Under the pieces are notes generated by a model, which ran no database searches, was not told the DNA's origin, and saw nothing but the letters and a program-made list of their open reading frames with translations. From a virus, in IMG/VR virus record IMGVR_UViG_3300043775_001307, positions 1-41,089 of that record: DNA of 41,089 nucleotides, one strand, 5' to 3'. Below, in pieces: positions 9,886 to 18,675 of the stretch. The position numbers and the translations under genes were made by a program. Within the stretch, counting starts at the first letter, position 1. Each line of letters opens with the position of its first letter.

Positions 9886-10338
9886 TTAAATGTTTAGTAT
9901 TATAAAGTCCGAAGATGAAAATGCTCCGTTATTAACCGTATATTCAATTTTCACTACTGCGGTGTGTGGTTTAGTTGTATTGTCAGAAACCCTAAATAAT
10001 CTCTCATCTTCATCTTGACTAAATGTTCTAACAGTATCAGGGTCATCTTCTGCAGACATAACATCTAATTTTGTTATATCTAAATTTGGAATGTATTTTT
10101 TAACGGATTCTCTTATTTCATCTTCAATTAAATCGAATGTAACACTATCGTTTTGGTCAAAGATATATAGGTATAATCTTGAACCAAAATCGGGTAAGAA
10201 ATAACGACTACCTCTTCTTGTCAATAAAAGATGTATAAGATTCGCTCGTACTTCTCTTTCGGGTGTTGTTGTTAATTTAACATAATCACCCTTTAAACTA
10301 TCTCTAAATGGGAAATCAATTCCATATGTTATCGCCAT
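9886..10338 (-). CDS. Baseplate wedge protein, T4 gp25-like
   Basis: The 150-aa product matches the GPW/gp25 family, the sheath-docking element of contractile baseplates. The family core is visible as REVRANLIHLLLTRRGSRYF followed by LPDFGSRLYLYIFD (residues ~28-61): an N-terminal helix, a Gly-rich turn and the conserved PxFGS signature. The C-terminal third is a beta sheet ending in a hydrophobic strand. It has its own putative late motif (TATTTATA) four bases upstream of the ATG, just beyond the terminator that ends the ribonucleotide reductase operon. It is therefore the first gene of a new transcription unit leading into gp6. The length is typical of the family (T4 gp25 is 132 aa). Confidence 0.88.
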   Translation of the reverse strand: MAITYGIDFPFRDSLKGDYVKLTTTPEREVRANLIHLLLTRRGSRYFLPDFGSRLYLYIFDQNDSVTFDLIEDEIRESVKKYIPNLDITKLDVMSAEDDPDTVRTFSQDEDERLFRVSDNTTKPHTAVVKIEYTVNNGAFSSSDFIILNI

Positions 10339-10341
10339 GAT

Positions 10342-10349
10342 TATAAATA
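10342..10349 (-). promoter_or_regulatory. Putative late motif TATTTATA before gp25
   Basis: An exact TATTTATA in gene orientation, 4 bases before the gp25 ATG and after the nrdA terminator. It belongs to the recurring set upstream of virion genes. With so little leader left, transcription would start at or within the start codon unless the motif acts as a -35-like or processing element. I assign it by recurrence and position only. Confidence 0.4.
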
Positions 10350-10369
10350 TAAACTAATCTAAAATGGTA

Positions 10370-10400
10370 ATAAATAAAAAATCCAACCTAAGTTGGATTT
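10370..10400 (-). terminator. Rho-independent terminator after nrdA
   Basis: A perfect 9-bp stem (AAATCCAAC / GTTGGATTT) with a 4-base loop lies at 10379-10400. On the minus strand it is followed by a T-rich run (TTTTTATTTATT). It lies about 30 bases after the nrdA stop and before gp25, so it ends the replication and nucleotide block. Confidence 0.85.
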
Positions 10401-10429
10401 AATATTGTTTTGACATTTAAACGTTATTT

Positions 10430-11716
10430 TTATGAACCACATCCCTCACAATCAAATGGTGAGTCTATTGGTCTTTCGATTGTCATTTGTAATTCTGGTG
10501 TATTTTCACTAATAATTGGATTACTTTTTGGTGTAGTAGGATATACCGCAGTTTGTTGTCCTGTTGGTTGTTCCACCAATTTTGGTGTTGATGTATCGAC
10601 ACCTAATCCCTTTAACGCATCTACCGCCGCTCTTGTTCTTAAGTAATACATACCCGTTTTTAATCCCAATTTCCAACCAAATAAGTGTGCCGCCAATAAT
10701 TTAGGTTTAGTTGCGTTATCAATAAATAAATTTAATGATTGTGATTGGTCAATAAACACACTTCTATTTGCTGCCATTTGTAAAATTCTCTTTTGTGACA
10801 TTTCCCAAACAGTCTTATAAATCTCTTTTAAATCTGTTGGTAATTCTGGAATATTTTGAACCGAACCATTTTCCATGATTAGTTTGTTTTTGATTCCTTC
10901 GTTCCACATTCCAAGATTTAATAAATCTTTTACCAAATGTTTATTAATCATAACAAACTCACCACTTAATGTACGACGAGAATATAAATTAGTTGTAAAT
11001 GGTTCAAACGCTTCATTGTTACCTAAAATCTGTGCGGTAGATGCTGTTGGCATCGGTGCCACCAATAATGAGTTTCTAACTCCAAATTTGATGACATCTT
11101 TTCTTAATGATTTCCAATCCCAACGACCAGATAAATCAGAATCTACTTTATTCCACATTTGATATTGAAAGATTCCTTTTTCAATTGGGGAACCAACGAT
11201 TGTTTCATATGCTCCGAATTCTTTAGCTAAATCTTTTGAGGACGTCATTGCCGCAAAATATATTGTTTCAAAAATATCAGTTTGTAGTGTATCTGCCTTA
11301 TCAGATTCGAATGGTAAATGTAACATACATAATACATCCGCCAATCCTTGAATACCCAAACCAACAGGACGATGTCTGAAATTTGAACGTTTTGTTTCTT
11401 CAGTTGGATAAAAATTTAAATCGATTACGTTGTTCAAGTTTTTTACAACTTGGTAGGTATATTCATATAACATATCGTGATTAAATTCACCGTTAACGAT
11501 ATACTTAGGTAATGCGATTGAAGCCAAATTACAAACAGCTTGTTCTGTTGGTGATGAGTATTCAATAATTTCGGTACATAAATTTGATGATTTAATCGTA
11601 CCTAAATTCTTTTGATTTGATTTATAATTGGCAGGATCTTTATATAACATATAAGGTGTTCCTGTTTCAATTTGTGCGGTTAAAATTGCATCCATTAATT
11701 TTCTTGCTTTAACCAC
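10430..11716 (-). CDS. nrdA: Class Ia ribonucleotide reductase large subunit, C-terminal part after an in-frame TAG
   Basis: These 428 codons, numbered from a GTG at 11716, continue the nrdA frame after a single TAG. They hold the radical cysteine (NLCTEI, C47), the second redox cysteine (AVCNLAS, C62), the radical-transfer tyrosine pair (MYYLRTRAAVDA, Y357-Y358) and a C-terminal CxxC tail (FDCEGCGS) that re-reduces the active site. The subunit reduces ribonucleotides to deoxynucleotides for phage replication. The GTG lies inside a conserved block (GRKVVKA...), so it may not be a natural start; the next in-frame ATG is 8 codons on. There is a weak AGGT about 10 bases upstream of the GTG. Either the TAG is read through and one 813-residue chain is made, or two chains assemble. 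Confidence 0.8.
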   Translation of the reverse strand: MVKARKLMDAILTAQIETGTPYMLYKDPANYKSNQKNLGTIKSSNLCTEIIEYSSPTEQAVCNLASIALPKYIVNGEFNHDMLYEYTYQVVKNLNNVIDLNFYPTEETKRSNFRHRPVGLGIQGLADVLCMLHLPFESDKADTLQTDIFETIYFAAMTSSKDLAKEFGAYETIVGSPIEKGIFQYQMWNKVDSDLSGRWDWKSLRKDVIKFGVRNSLLVAPMPTASTAQILGNNEAFEPFTTNLYSRRTLSGEFVMINKHLVKDLLNLGMWNEGIKNKLIMENGSVQNIPELPTDLKEIYKTVWEMSQKRILQMAANRSVFIDQSQSLNLFIDNATKPKLLAAHLFGWKLGLKTGMYYLRTRAAVDALKGLGVDTSTPKLVEQPTGQQTAVYPTTPKSNPIISENTPELQMTIERPIDSPFDCEGCGS

Positions 11717-11755
11717 TTTTCTACCTAACCCTTGTTGTTCGTAAGATTCGTACTA
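11717..11755 (-). other. nrdA: In-frame TAG codon and 12-codon bridge splitting nrdA
   Basis: The stop of the N-terminal half is TAG at 11755-11753. The same frame then continues without interruption for 12 codons (YESYEQQGLGRK) to the GTG that opens the C-terminal ORF. The bridge matches the family sequence that normally links the halves (human R1 has LYASYEKQGRVRKVVKA here), so nothing is inserted or deleted. Only one sense codon, probably Leu or Gln, has become TAG. There is no intron, intein or homing endonuclease sequence at the break. Confidence 0.85.
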
Positions 11756-12871
11756 CATGGTAAATGTTTTTTCTTCAGGTGTATCGTAAGCATCAGATAA
11801 TCCTGGCGCTTCATCAGGTGAGAACAATGTCCAATCACCGTCTTCCTCAACACGTTTCATAAATAAATCTGGTGTCCACATTGCTAAAAACAAATCCCTT
11901 GCCCTCATTTCTTCTTTACCATGATTCTTTCTTAAATCAATAAATTCATAAATGTCAGCGTGCCATGGTTCAAGATAAATAGCAAATGAACCCTTACGTT
12001 TACCACCTTGATTAATCCAACGAGCAACCTCATTATACGTCTTCATCATTGGTAACAGACCATCAGATTCTCCACCAGTTCCTTTAATATATGATCCCTT
12101 AGCACGAACATCGTGTACGTGTAATCCAATACCACCAGCCCACTTAGAAATCTTTGCAACGTCAGAAATTGTATCAAACAATCCATCAATATCATCTCCT
12201 TTATTTCCAATTAAGAAACAAGATGACATTTGTGCTCTTTTAGTACCAGCATTAAATAATGTGGGTGTTGCGTGTGTATAAAAATGTTGTGATAGGTCAT
12301 CATAAATTCTTAACGCCATATTGACGTCTCCTTTACAAATACCAACTGCAACTCTCATATAAAGATATTGAGGTCTTTCAACAATACGAGTACCAATTTT
12401 TAATAGATAAGAACGTTCTAAAGTTTTAATTCCAAAATAATCAAAATCTAAATCACGATCTTGATTGATAGCTCCATCTAAGATTTCTTTGTTTGCTAAA
12501 ACAAATTGATATACATTATCATCAATTAATGAAGATTCTTTACCTGTTTTTGGTTCAATAAAGGAATATAATTCTTTCATTGATTGTGAAAACTTTTTAG
12601 GTGTTGTTTTATGTAAATTAGAAACAGCCAATCTTCCCGCCAGTTTTGCATAATCAGGATGTGTGGTAACCATGGCTGCTGCGGTCTCCGCAGCTAATAC
12701 ATCTAATTCAGTTGTTGAAATTCCATCGTAAATCCCCGAAGTTACTTTTAGGGTAACAAACGTTGGGTCAATATATTCCATATTTAAATCATGACAAAGA
12801 ACACTAATACGTTTAGTGATCTTGTCATATCTCATCTCCTCCAATTCACCATTTCTTTTTTTTACTTTCAT
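11753..12871 (-). CDS. nrdA: Class Ia ribonucleotide reductase large subunit, N-terminal part ending at TAG
   Basis: The 372-aa product is the N-terminal half of an NrdA of the eukaryote/Bacteroidota type. Residues 1-90 form the ATP-cone (VKKRNGELEEMRYDKITKRI), which allosterically senses ATP and dATP. The redox cysteine sits in AQMSSCFLIGNKG at residue 218, the same number as in human R1. Substrate and specificity-site motifs follow (KWAGGIGLHVHDVRAKGSYI, GKRKGSFAIYLEPWH). The ORF stops with TAG, the only non-TAA stop in the window, at a point inside the catalytic barrel where homologues continue. Alone it lacks the radical cysteine and cannot be active. It lies 20 bases after nrdB in the same operon. 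Confidence 0.85.
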   Translation of the reverse strand: MKVKKRNGELEEMRYDKITKRISVLCHDLNMEYIDPTFVTLKVTSGIYDGISTTELDVLAAETAAAMVTTHPDYAKLAGRLAVSNLHKTTPKKFSQSMKELYSFIEPKTGKESSLIDDNVYQFVLANKEILDGAINQDRDLDFDYFGIKTLERSYLLKIGTRIVERPQYLYMRVAVGICKGDVNMALRIYDDLSQHFYTHATPTLFNAGTKRAQMSSCFLIGNKGDDIDGLFDTISDVAKISKWAGGIGLHVHDVRAKGSYIKGTGGESDGLLPMMKTYNEVARWINQGGKRKGSFAIYLEPWHADIYEFIDLRKNHGKEEMRARDLFLAMWTPDLFMKRVEEDGDWTLFSPDEAPGLSDAYDTPEEKTFTM

Positions 12872-12891
12872 TTTATTAAGTCTTTTTTAAA

Positions 12892-13863
12892 TTAAAAATC
12901 CACATCACCAAACGCAGAATCTAAATCTTCTGATACATTATTAACTCCCGCCTTTTGATATTCAGCGACTCTTTTTTCAAAGAAATTTGTTTTACCTTGT
13001 AATGCAATGTTCTGCATAAAATCAAACGGGTTTTCTGAATTATAAACCTTAGGTACACCTAATGCAACTAATAATCTGTCAGTTACAAATTCAAGGTATT
13101 GTGCCATTAAATCTGAATTCATACCAATTAAACGTACAGGTAATGCTTCTAAAATAAATTCTTTTTCAATCTCTAAAGCTCCACAAATAATTTCTTTAAT
13201 TCTCTCTTGTGAGATTTTATTTTGAATATGATTGTTATATAAATGACAAGCAAAATCGCAATGCATACCCTCGTCTCTTGAGATTAATTCATTTGAAAAT
13301 GTTAATCCTGGCAATAAACCTCTTTTCTTTAACCAAAAAATTGAACAGAATGAACCTGAAAAGAAGATACCTTCAACTGCAGCAAATGCCAATAATCTAT
13401 CAACAAAAGATTCAGAGCTAATCCACTTAAGAGCCCAATCCGCTTTCTTTTTAATTGCCGGTATGGTTTCAATTGCATTAAATAATTTGTGTTGTTCTTC
13501 TTTATCTTTAACTAAGGTATCAATTAACAATGAATACGTTTCACTATGGATATTTTCCATCATAATTTGAAAACCATAGAAAAATTTAGCTTCGGTATAT
13601 TGAACTTCGTTAACAAAATTCATCGCTAAATTCTCATTAACAATACCATCAGAAGCTGCAAAAAATGCTAAAACGTGTTTAACAAAATGTTGTTCATCAT
13701 CATTTAACTTATTCTCCCAATCAGATACGTCTTGACCTAAATCAATTTCCTCTGCAGTCCAAAATGACGCCTCAGATTGTTTATAGAACTTCCATAAGTC
13801 ATGGTGTTCGATTGGAAAAAGGACAAACTTTCCTGGATTGTCTTGTAATATTTTTTCTGTCAT
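12892..13863 (-). CDS. nrdB: Class Ia ribonucleotide reductase small subunit NrdB
   Basis: The 323-aa product is a complete R2 subunit, which houses the diiron centre and tyrosyl radical that starts catalysis in NrdA. The iron ligands are visible: D41 (FWTAEEID), E103 and H106 (MENIHSE), E164 (AVEGIFFS), E198 and H201 (SRDEGMH). The radical tyrosine is Y110. The C-terminal tail FGDVDF resembles the R1-docking tail of the eukaryote-type enzymes (FTLDADF in human). All residues expected for activity are present, so selection on the reductase seems to persist despite the break in nrdA. It follows the helicase gene by 9 bases and precedes nrdA by 20, all in one operon. The upstream sequence is A-rich with no Shine-Dalgarno. 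Confidence 0.93.
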   Translation of the reverse strand: MTEKILQDNPGKFVLFPIEHHDLWKFYKQSEASFWTAEEIDLGQDVSDWENKLNDDEQHFVKHVLAFFAASDGIVNENLAMNFVNEVQYTEAKFFYGFQIMMENIHSETYSLLIDTLVKDKEEQHKLFNAIETIPAIKKKADWALKWISSESFVDRLLAFAAVEGIFFSGSFCSIFWLKKRGLLPGLTFSNELISRDEGMHCDFACHLYNNHIQNKISQERIKEIICGALEIEKEFILEALPVRLIGMNSDLMAQYLEFVTDRLLVALGVPKVYNSENPFDFMQNIALQGKTNFFEKRVAEYQKAGVNNVSEDLDSAFGDVDF

Positions 13864-13872
13864 TTTTTTATT

Positions 13873-15246
13873 TTATTTAGTTGCTAATTCTTGTCTTCTT
13901 TTAAACGCTTCAGCCGCACGGTTAGCATTGATTTGTGTTTTTTGTTCCTCGTGACCTAATAAGGTATTTTGTGATTCTGTATCAATTTCCAAAAACTCAT
14001 TGTTAAATTTACAATTTTGAAATACGACACCATCTTTACCGATACGAGATTTAAGTAATGTTAAGGTTGCTAAGTTATGTTCTTTTTGTTCTAATGTTTT
14101 ACCAATAGATAAAATAACGTGAGCAATTTGTGCCTTTTTAATTGATCCACCCATTTGGTCTCCTGTAACCACTTCACTAGAAATTGATTCTCTATTACCT
14201 TGTGTTGCCGTCCATATTGCCATTTCAAATTCACCCGTCATAGATTCTAAACTTCTCATTACTGAACCCTCACCTTTCCATTCATCACCATTAGTCGATT
14301 TATCCGATGAAATACAATCCACGTAATCTAAAACTAATAAATCAATTTTGGTTCCGTCTGAATTCATTTTTCTGATTTTGTTTTTAATTTCAGAAACGGT
14401 TACATTATCACTAGCCAATTTTAATAATTTAATACTACCTTTTGAACGTTGTTGAGCCTCCTCGATTTTAATCTTAACTTCCTCAACATTATCAGGTTGT
14501 GAATCAGGTGCAATACCTGTCCAAATCGTATAGTGTTTTCTTTTAATATTACCCGGATTATCCTCAAAAAATATTTGTACGACATTATAACCTAAGTTAT
14601 ATGCGGTATTTGCAAACTTTGTAAGTAAGGTAGTCTTACCAGTACCCGTAGGAGCTAATACAATACCCAATTCTCCTATTCCTAATCCACCTTTAAGTAA
14701 GTTGTCGATTCCAACAATACCTGTCGGTAATGGGTGTCTAAAGTCCTTCTCTAACGCCTCATCAATACCATGAAAAACATCGGTCGCGTCATCGTTTGAA
14801 ATTCCAACTTGAAGTGCCTTTTGAATAATTTGTTCAATCTTATTGTAAGATTCGAAATCCCCATTATCAATAATACTTTGTACTCCTTTTAATTCTTTTT
14901 TTAAGTTTTGTTGTTTACAAAAGTTAAGTGCCGTGTCTTTAACGTAATCAACTTGTTGTTCGTTGTTTTTAATTGCATCTAACGTATCTGCGTGTGATTT
15001 AGATGAGGTGTTATTACCACCTTCAGCCATAATTTTCTGTGCAATTGTGTTGTAATCGGGTATTTTATTATAATTTTTATATAACTCCTTCATGTTTTCC
15101 ATGATGAATTTAAATGAGTTATTATCAAAAAACTTACTATCTAATACGTCAATAATTGTTTCTCCATATTTTTTATCTTCAATAATCGCCTTCAATAAAG
15201 ATTGTTGAAACGAAAATCCTAAATGCCCAAAATTTCTCTCTTCCAT
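13873..15246 (-). CDS. Replicative DNA helicase, DnaB/T4 gp41-like
   Basis: The 457-aa product is a RecA-fold hexameric helicase. After an N-terminal helical domain (residues 1-150) come Walker A APTGTGKT (198-205), Walker B LLVLDYVD (303-310), the polar motif ATQGNRES and a DnaB-type H4 region (GDQMGGSIKKAQIAHVILSI). In T4 the equivalent gp41 unwinds the lagging strand and pairs with primase gp61; no primase gene is visible in this window. The C-terminus is a charged tail. The gene sits between a conserved unknown and nrdB in the replication operon, with small spacings suggesting one transcript. Confidence 0.9.
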   Translation of the reverse strand: MEERNFGHLGFSFQQSLLKAIIEDKKYGETIIDVLDSKFFDNNSFKFIMENMKELYKNYNKIPDYNTIAQKIMAEGGNNTSSKSHADTLDAIKNNEQQVDYVKDTALNFCKQQNLKKELKGVQSIIDNGDFESYNKIEQIIQKALQVGISNDDATDVFHGIDEALEKDFRHPLPTGIVGIDNLLKGGLGIGELGIVLAPTGTGKTTLLTKFANTAYNLGYNVVQIFFEDNPGNIKRKHYTIWTGIAPDSQPDNVEEVKIKIEEAQQRSKGSIKLLKLASDNVTVSEIKNKIRKMNSDGTKIDLLVLDYVDCISSDKSTNGDEWKGEGSVMRSLESMTGEFEMAIWTATQGNRESISSEVVTGDQMGGSIKKAQIAHVILSIGKTLEQKEHNLATLTLLKSRIGKDGVVFQNCKFNNEFLEIDTESQNTLLGHEEQKTQINANRAAEAFKRRQELATK

Positions 15247-15273
15247 GTGTTTATTTTATAATGTGTGTTTAAA

Positions 15274-15729
15274 TTACAATTGATAATTCAAGTATGTGGT
15301 TTCCAATTCTTCTGAAGACAGGATGTCAGTTAAGTCTGACAAGATACGCTTCAAATTTGGACGGATATCGACAGTATACCTAACCTTTGGATGATAGTAA
15401 TATGCTGGGAATATTCTTTGAATAAATACATCTTCATTCAATTTAATTTCCAATAAAAAGTGTTCTCTATCCTTCTCGGGAGCGTCTTCCACATAGTCCG
15501 AAGATAGGAAATAATTTTGATTTTCGCACAAATAATCAGAACTTTTTATTTTTAAATCTTCAGAAATATCCTCACAAATATTTCTTAGATAATAATGAAG
15601 GTCCATAGATCGTCTCGAATTTTCCACATGATCCTTTACATTAAAGAATCTTTGACAAATAATGTTTCCCTCTAATGTTAATAGGAATTCAAATTTTGTA
15701 ATGTCCGGTTGTTGTTGGTAGTTACTCAT
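15274..15729 (-). CDS. Conserved hypothetical protein of the replication operon, 151 aa
   Basis: No family name can be given with confidence. The protein is acidic and mixed alpha/beta. It opens with FEFLLTLEGNIICQRFFNVKDH (residues ~13-34) and continues with a helix bearing ICEDISEDLKIKSSDYL. I have an impression of similar small proteins in other T4-like marine phages, always beside replication genes, but cannot verify it here. Its start overlaps the end of the exonuclease gene by 8 bases (ATGAGTAAC contains the upstream TAA), so the two are translationally coupled. It lies directly before the helicase gene. A role as a replisome accessory protein is inference from context only. Confidence 0.7.
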   Translation of the reverse strand: MSNYQQQPDITKFEFLLTLEGNIICQRFFNVKDHVENSRRSMDLHYYLRNICEDISEDLKIKSSDYLCENQNYFLSSDYVEDAPEKDREHFLLEIKLNEDVFIQRIFPAYYYHPKVRYTVDIRPNLKRILSDLTDILSSEELETTYLNYQL

Positions 15730-16744
15730 AACTTTTGATTTTAATTATTTTTTTTTTATTTTTTTCTTTTGTTGTTAATCGAAGGAATGGGTTTAAGAAT
15801 TTAACAAATCCATCATCTGATTTTGGTAATAGATTAAAAATTCCATCGTCCCTCATCATTCTCATGGCGTTTTTGTAAGACCTACCTTCTTGATCTAAGT
15901 TTTCATTTATTAGTAAATCTATGTTTTCTTTAGCCTCGTCGGTTAAAAAAGGTTCTTCCAAACTTACGATACGATTGTTTATATCAAAAAACTCCTCACC
16001 TAATACACCATGTTTGGTAACACCTGTTAGTAAATTCGCAATAAGTTTGTTGTGTTTGTCTTGTTGAAAGATTTCCTCACATTTGTTCTTAACTTGTTCA
16101 ACAGAAATTTGTTGTGTTTTTAGTTCGGGAAAAACCGATAAAAATCGTTTTACGCCCATCCCTCTTATGCCGGCAATGTTGTCTGAGGAGTCACCACACA
16201 TCATCTTAACCAATTTAACATTTTCAATTAAGATTTCCTCGTGGTTATAAACAATTGTATCGTTTTGTTTGTAAAGTTTTCCGTGTGACGGATTGTAGAT
16301 TTGTGTATTTTTTGAAACCAATTGTGTTAGGTCTCCGTCTGAAGAATAAACTATTTTATTTTCTTTGGGTGAATTCTGAGTATAGTATGCAATGTTGTCA
16401 TCAGTCTCACAATACTCATATTCTCCCTGTCTTACGAATAACTCTTCAAGATATTGTTTTACTCTATCTCTTTGGTAACCGTAAGAGTTAACTTCTTCTT
16501 CAGAACGAAGTCGTGATCTTCTGTTTTCTTTGTAAGGTGCGTAAATTTTCTTACGAGTTTGGGACCCTTCTAATCCATCCCAAAATACAACTATCTTGTC
16601 TAAATTGTACGTCTCAAATGTTCTTCTAAGAGTATTAAGAAAATGATACATTCCCCCAATGTGTTCTCCATTATGAAAGGCATTTTTAACGCCATAGAAA
16701 CCAATCGTAAGTAAATTGTCGCCATCTACTAATAAAACAGACAT
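15722..16744 (-). CDS. 5'-3' exonuclease / RNase H of the FEN family (T4 rnh-like)
   Basis: The 340-aa product has the flap-endonuclease signature. The first metal-binding aspartates are in LLVDGDNLL (D7, D9). The helical arch segment contains KIYAPYKENRR, and further acidic motifs are ETDDNIAYY and SSDGDLTQLV. The helix-3-turn-helix DNA-binding region reads GDSSDNIAGIRGMGVKRF. In T4 the homologue (305 aa) removes RNA primers from lagging-strand fragments. The C-terminus ends in a lysine-rich tail (KEKNKKKIIKIK) likely to contact DNA or a partner. It follows uvsX by 12 bases and overlaps the next gene by 8 bases. Confidence 0.88.
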   Translation of the reverse strand: MSVLLVDGDNLLTIGFYGVKNAFHNGEHIGGMYHFLNTLRRTFETYNLDKIVVFWDGLEGSQTRKKIYAPYKENRRSRLRSEEEVNSYGYQRDRVKQYLEELFVRQGEYEYCETDDNIAYYTQNSPKENKIVYSSDGDLTQLVSKNTQIYNPSHGKLYKQNDTIVYNHEEILIENVKLVKMMCGDSSDNIAGIRGMGVKRFLSVFPELKTQQISVEQVKNKCEEIFQQDKHNKLIANLLTGVTKHGVLGEEFFDINNRIVSLEEPFLTDEAKENIDLLINENLDQEGRSYKNAMRMMRDDGIFNLLPKSDDGFVKFLNPFLRLTTKEKNKKKIIKIKSYE

Positions 16745-16756
16745 TAAATAAATTTA

Positions 16757-17737
16757 TTATAAATCACTTTCCTCTGTTACAACTTCCACGTCTGTGATGT
16801 CTGTAACATTAACACCTAACATCTTACCGATGTAATCACCCTGTTCTTTTTTATAATCCTCAATTGATTTCTTCTCTTCTGAATCTTCTTTTGCTGACAT
16901 AAATCCGTGGGCGGTAACTAAGATACGTCCGTCTTCATAACCTGAACCATTGATATGATTTTTCATTATGGAAATTTTTGTTCTTGTTGCTATTTTAATT
17001 TTTCTCTTATCTTTTGTGATGGAGATTTTAGTTGTACCCGCACCTTTTTGATTACCAAATAAGAATACAATACTTGAGTTTAACCAAATCGCTTCTCCAC
17101 CTTTTGCTTTAATCTTAGGTTGTCCGAAAGGATTATCAGGTAATTCTACCCAAGGTTGGTTAACAATGATTAATGTGTTTGTGTAAGGTTTATCTGTCCT
17201 TCTTGACCCTGAAATACGTTGGTTGATACCCATTCCAATTTTGTCAGCTAATACCGACGCGTTGTGCTGTTTACCACCTTTACCATCGTAAGTCATTTTA
17301 CAAGGGACTGAACCTACAGAATCCCAAAGGATTAATAAATCGTGAGGTAAGTCTCCCTTTTCTTGAGCATCTAATAATTCATTGATGTACTCAGTAATTT
17401 GTTCGATATACTCAAAATCACTATTGAAAAGATAATCTCCGTTCTTATCAAATCCCATTAACTCCGCGTGTTCCCAACTCCATTTTTGTTCTGTAATAAC
17501 GAACACAGGAACAACTCCTTTCTTTTGTGCATCTACCGCTGACTTTACAAGTGCGGTTGTTTTACCTGTATCACTGTGACCTAATAACATATTGATGTGT
17601 CCCATCGCTGGACCTGGAAGCCCTGTGGCGTCCAAGAAAGCATCTCCTAAATCGAAGAAACGGTCAGCCTTGTATTCAGCTTCTTTCGAGAATTTCTTCT
17701 TGATTGCTGAAAAATCTGTTTTTTTAATACCTGCCAT
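16757..17737 (-). CDS. uvsX: UvsX/RecA-type recombinase
   Basis: The 326-aa product is a RecA-fold strand-exchange protein. Walker A is GHSDTGKT (residues 53-60) and Walker B is LLILWD (134-139). The segment NTLIIVNQPWVELPDNPFG corresponds to the DNA-binding L1/L2 region, and KAKGGEAIWLNSSIVFLF matches the UvsX/RecA core. UvsX loads on gp32-coated single strands and primes recombination-dependent replication. Lying just after the gp32-like gene supports this. It is shorter than T4 UvsX (391 aa). A hairpin with a short T run separates it from ssb and may reduce the transcript level. Confidence 0.88.
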   Translation of the reverse strand: MAGIKKTDFSAIKKKFSKEAEYKADRFFDLGDAFLDATGLPGPAMGHINMLLGHSDTGKTTALVKSAVDAQKKGVVPVFVITEQKWSWEHAELMGFDKNGDYLFNSDFEYIEQITEYINELLDAQEKGDLPHDLLILWDSVGSVPCKMTYDGKGGKQHNASVLADKIGMGINQRISGSRRTDKPYTNTLIIVNQPWVELPDNPFGQPKIKAKGGEAIWLNSSIVFLFGNQKGAGTTKISITKDKRKIKIATRTKISIMKNHINGSGYEDGRILVTAHGFMSAKEDSEEKKSIEDYKKEQGDYIGKMLGVNVTDITDVEVVTEESDL

Positions 17738-17749
17738 TGTTTTGTGTTT

Positions 17750-17777
17750 AAAAATGGGGTGGATGTTTCACCACCCC
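17750..17777 (-). terminator. Hairpin attenuator or terminator between ssb and uvsX
   Basis: A 7-bp GC-rich stem (GGGGTGG / CCACCCC, 17756-17777) with an 8-base loop is followed on the minus strand by ATTTTTAAA. It lies in the 49-bp gap after ssb. A partial terminator here would give more SSB than UvsX, as expected from the large amounts of SSB a phage needs. Inside an operon it is more likely leaky than absolute. Confidence 0.6.
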
Positions 17778-17786
17778 GTGAAATAA

Positions 17787-18632
17787 TTAGAATGGTAATT
17801 CTGAATCTACATCCTCATCTTCTTGTGGGTCAACCACAGGAGTTGATGGGGTTTTCGGTGTTGAAATTACTTCTTCCGATGTTGAATTGGATGCCCATTT
17901 GTTGCTGTTTGAATCCCAACGTGGAACCTCACCTTTAGCGACCATTTCTAAGTAATCCTCAGGTTTTTTAGAATAAACATCTGACCAAGTTAATTCGTTA
18001 TCTACCCAAGTTTTTGCGACGTTTGCGTCTGTGTGTAACTGACCCGCGTCTTCAGGAATAACTGAATTGATGGTTGTGTATTCTTTACCTGTACCTGCCT
18101 TAGTTAAGGCTAAAGACAAGATTAAATCACGACCATTTTCAATATTGGTGATATCACCTTTGTTACGGAAAATTGGGAAGATTTTATCTAAAATACCATC
18201 ACCTTTGTGATTGTGTTTAAATCTCCAAAATTTAGGTCCGTCTTGTTCGTTATCGCGATCGACAACTTTAACAATGTAGAACTTACGAGAACGATAATTA
18301 CGAGCCAATTCTTTATCAGAATCAACACCCGTCATCATCAAACCCTCATAAACTTCATGTAATGGGGAACGTTTTCCCTCTTGTTTTGGGTCATATAGTT
18401 TAACCCATTTTCCATCGACTTGAACTTCGTGGAAGTAAACCTCAACAAATGGTGATGAACCATCTTTTGTTGGTAGAATACGAATACGTCTTTCTTCTCC
18501 CTTAGAACCCTTAGGTAATACTGTAGTGAAATAACGTTTCAATCTGTCCTCTGAGGACATTTTGTTTGCGGTGCCACTTGTGGCGTTTTTGCTTTTCTCG
18601 TACTGAGCGAGTACTGCATCAAATGTTGACAT
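17787..18632 (-). CDS. Single-stranded DNA-binding protein, T4 gp32-like
   Basis: The 281-aa protein has an N-terminal helical, basic segment, a beta-rich core with aromatic residues (KFWRFKHNHKGDG, residues ~132-144), and an acidic C-terminal tail ending DEDVDSELPF. This layout is that of gp32: N-terminal cooperativity region, OB fold, acidic tail that recruits UvsX and other partners. The protein contains no cysteine, so the His/Cys zinc site of T4 gp32 is absent. A Ser/Thr/Pro-rich linker precedes the tail. It is the first gene of the replication block, behind a strong terminator. Its leader is A-rich with no Shine-Dalgarno (TTTAACAACATG). Confidence 0.78.
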   Translation of the reverse strand: MSTFDAVLAQYEKSKNATSGTANKMSSEDRLKRYFTTVLPKGSKGEERRIRILPTKDGSSPFVEVYFHEVQVDGKWVKLYDPKQEGKRSPLHEVYEGLMMTGVDSDKELARNYRSRKFYIVKVVDRDNEQDGPKFWRFKHNHKGDGILDKIFPIFRNKGDITNIENGRDLILSLALTKAGTGKEYTTINSVIPEDAGQLHTDANVAKTWVDNELTWSDVYSKKPEDYLEMVAKGEVPRWDSNSNKWASNSTSEEVISTPKTPSTPVVDPQEDEDVDSELPF

Positions 18633-18675
18633 GTTGTTAAATTTTAATTATTTAAATTGTTATAGTAAAATATAC

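Noticed and set aside
11717-11755. Group I intron, intein or homing endonuclease splitting nrdA
   Set aside because: The bridge is only 12 codons of normal NrdA sequence; nothing is inserted.
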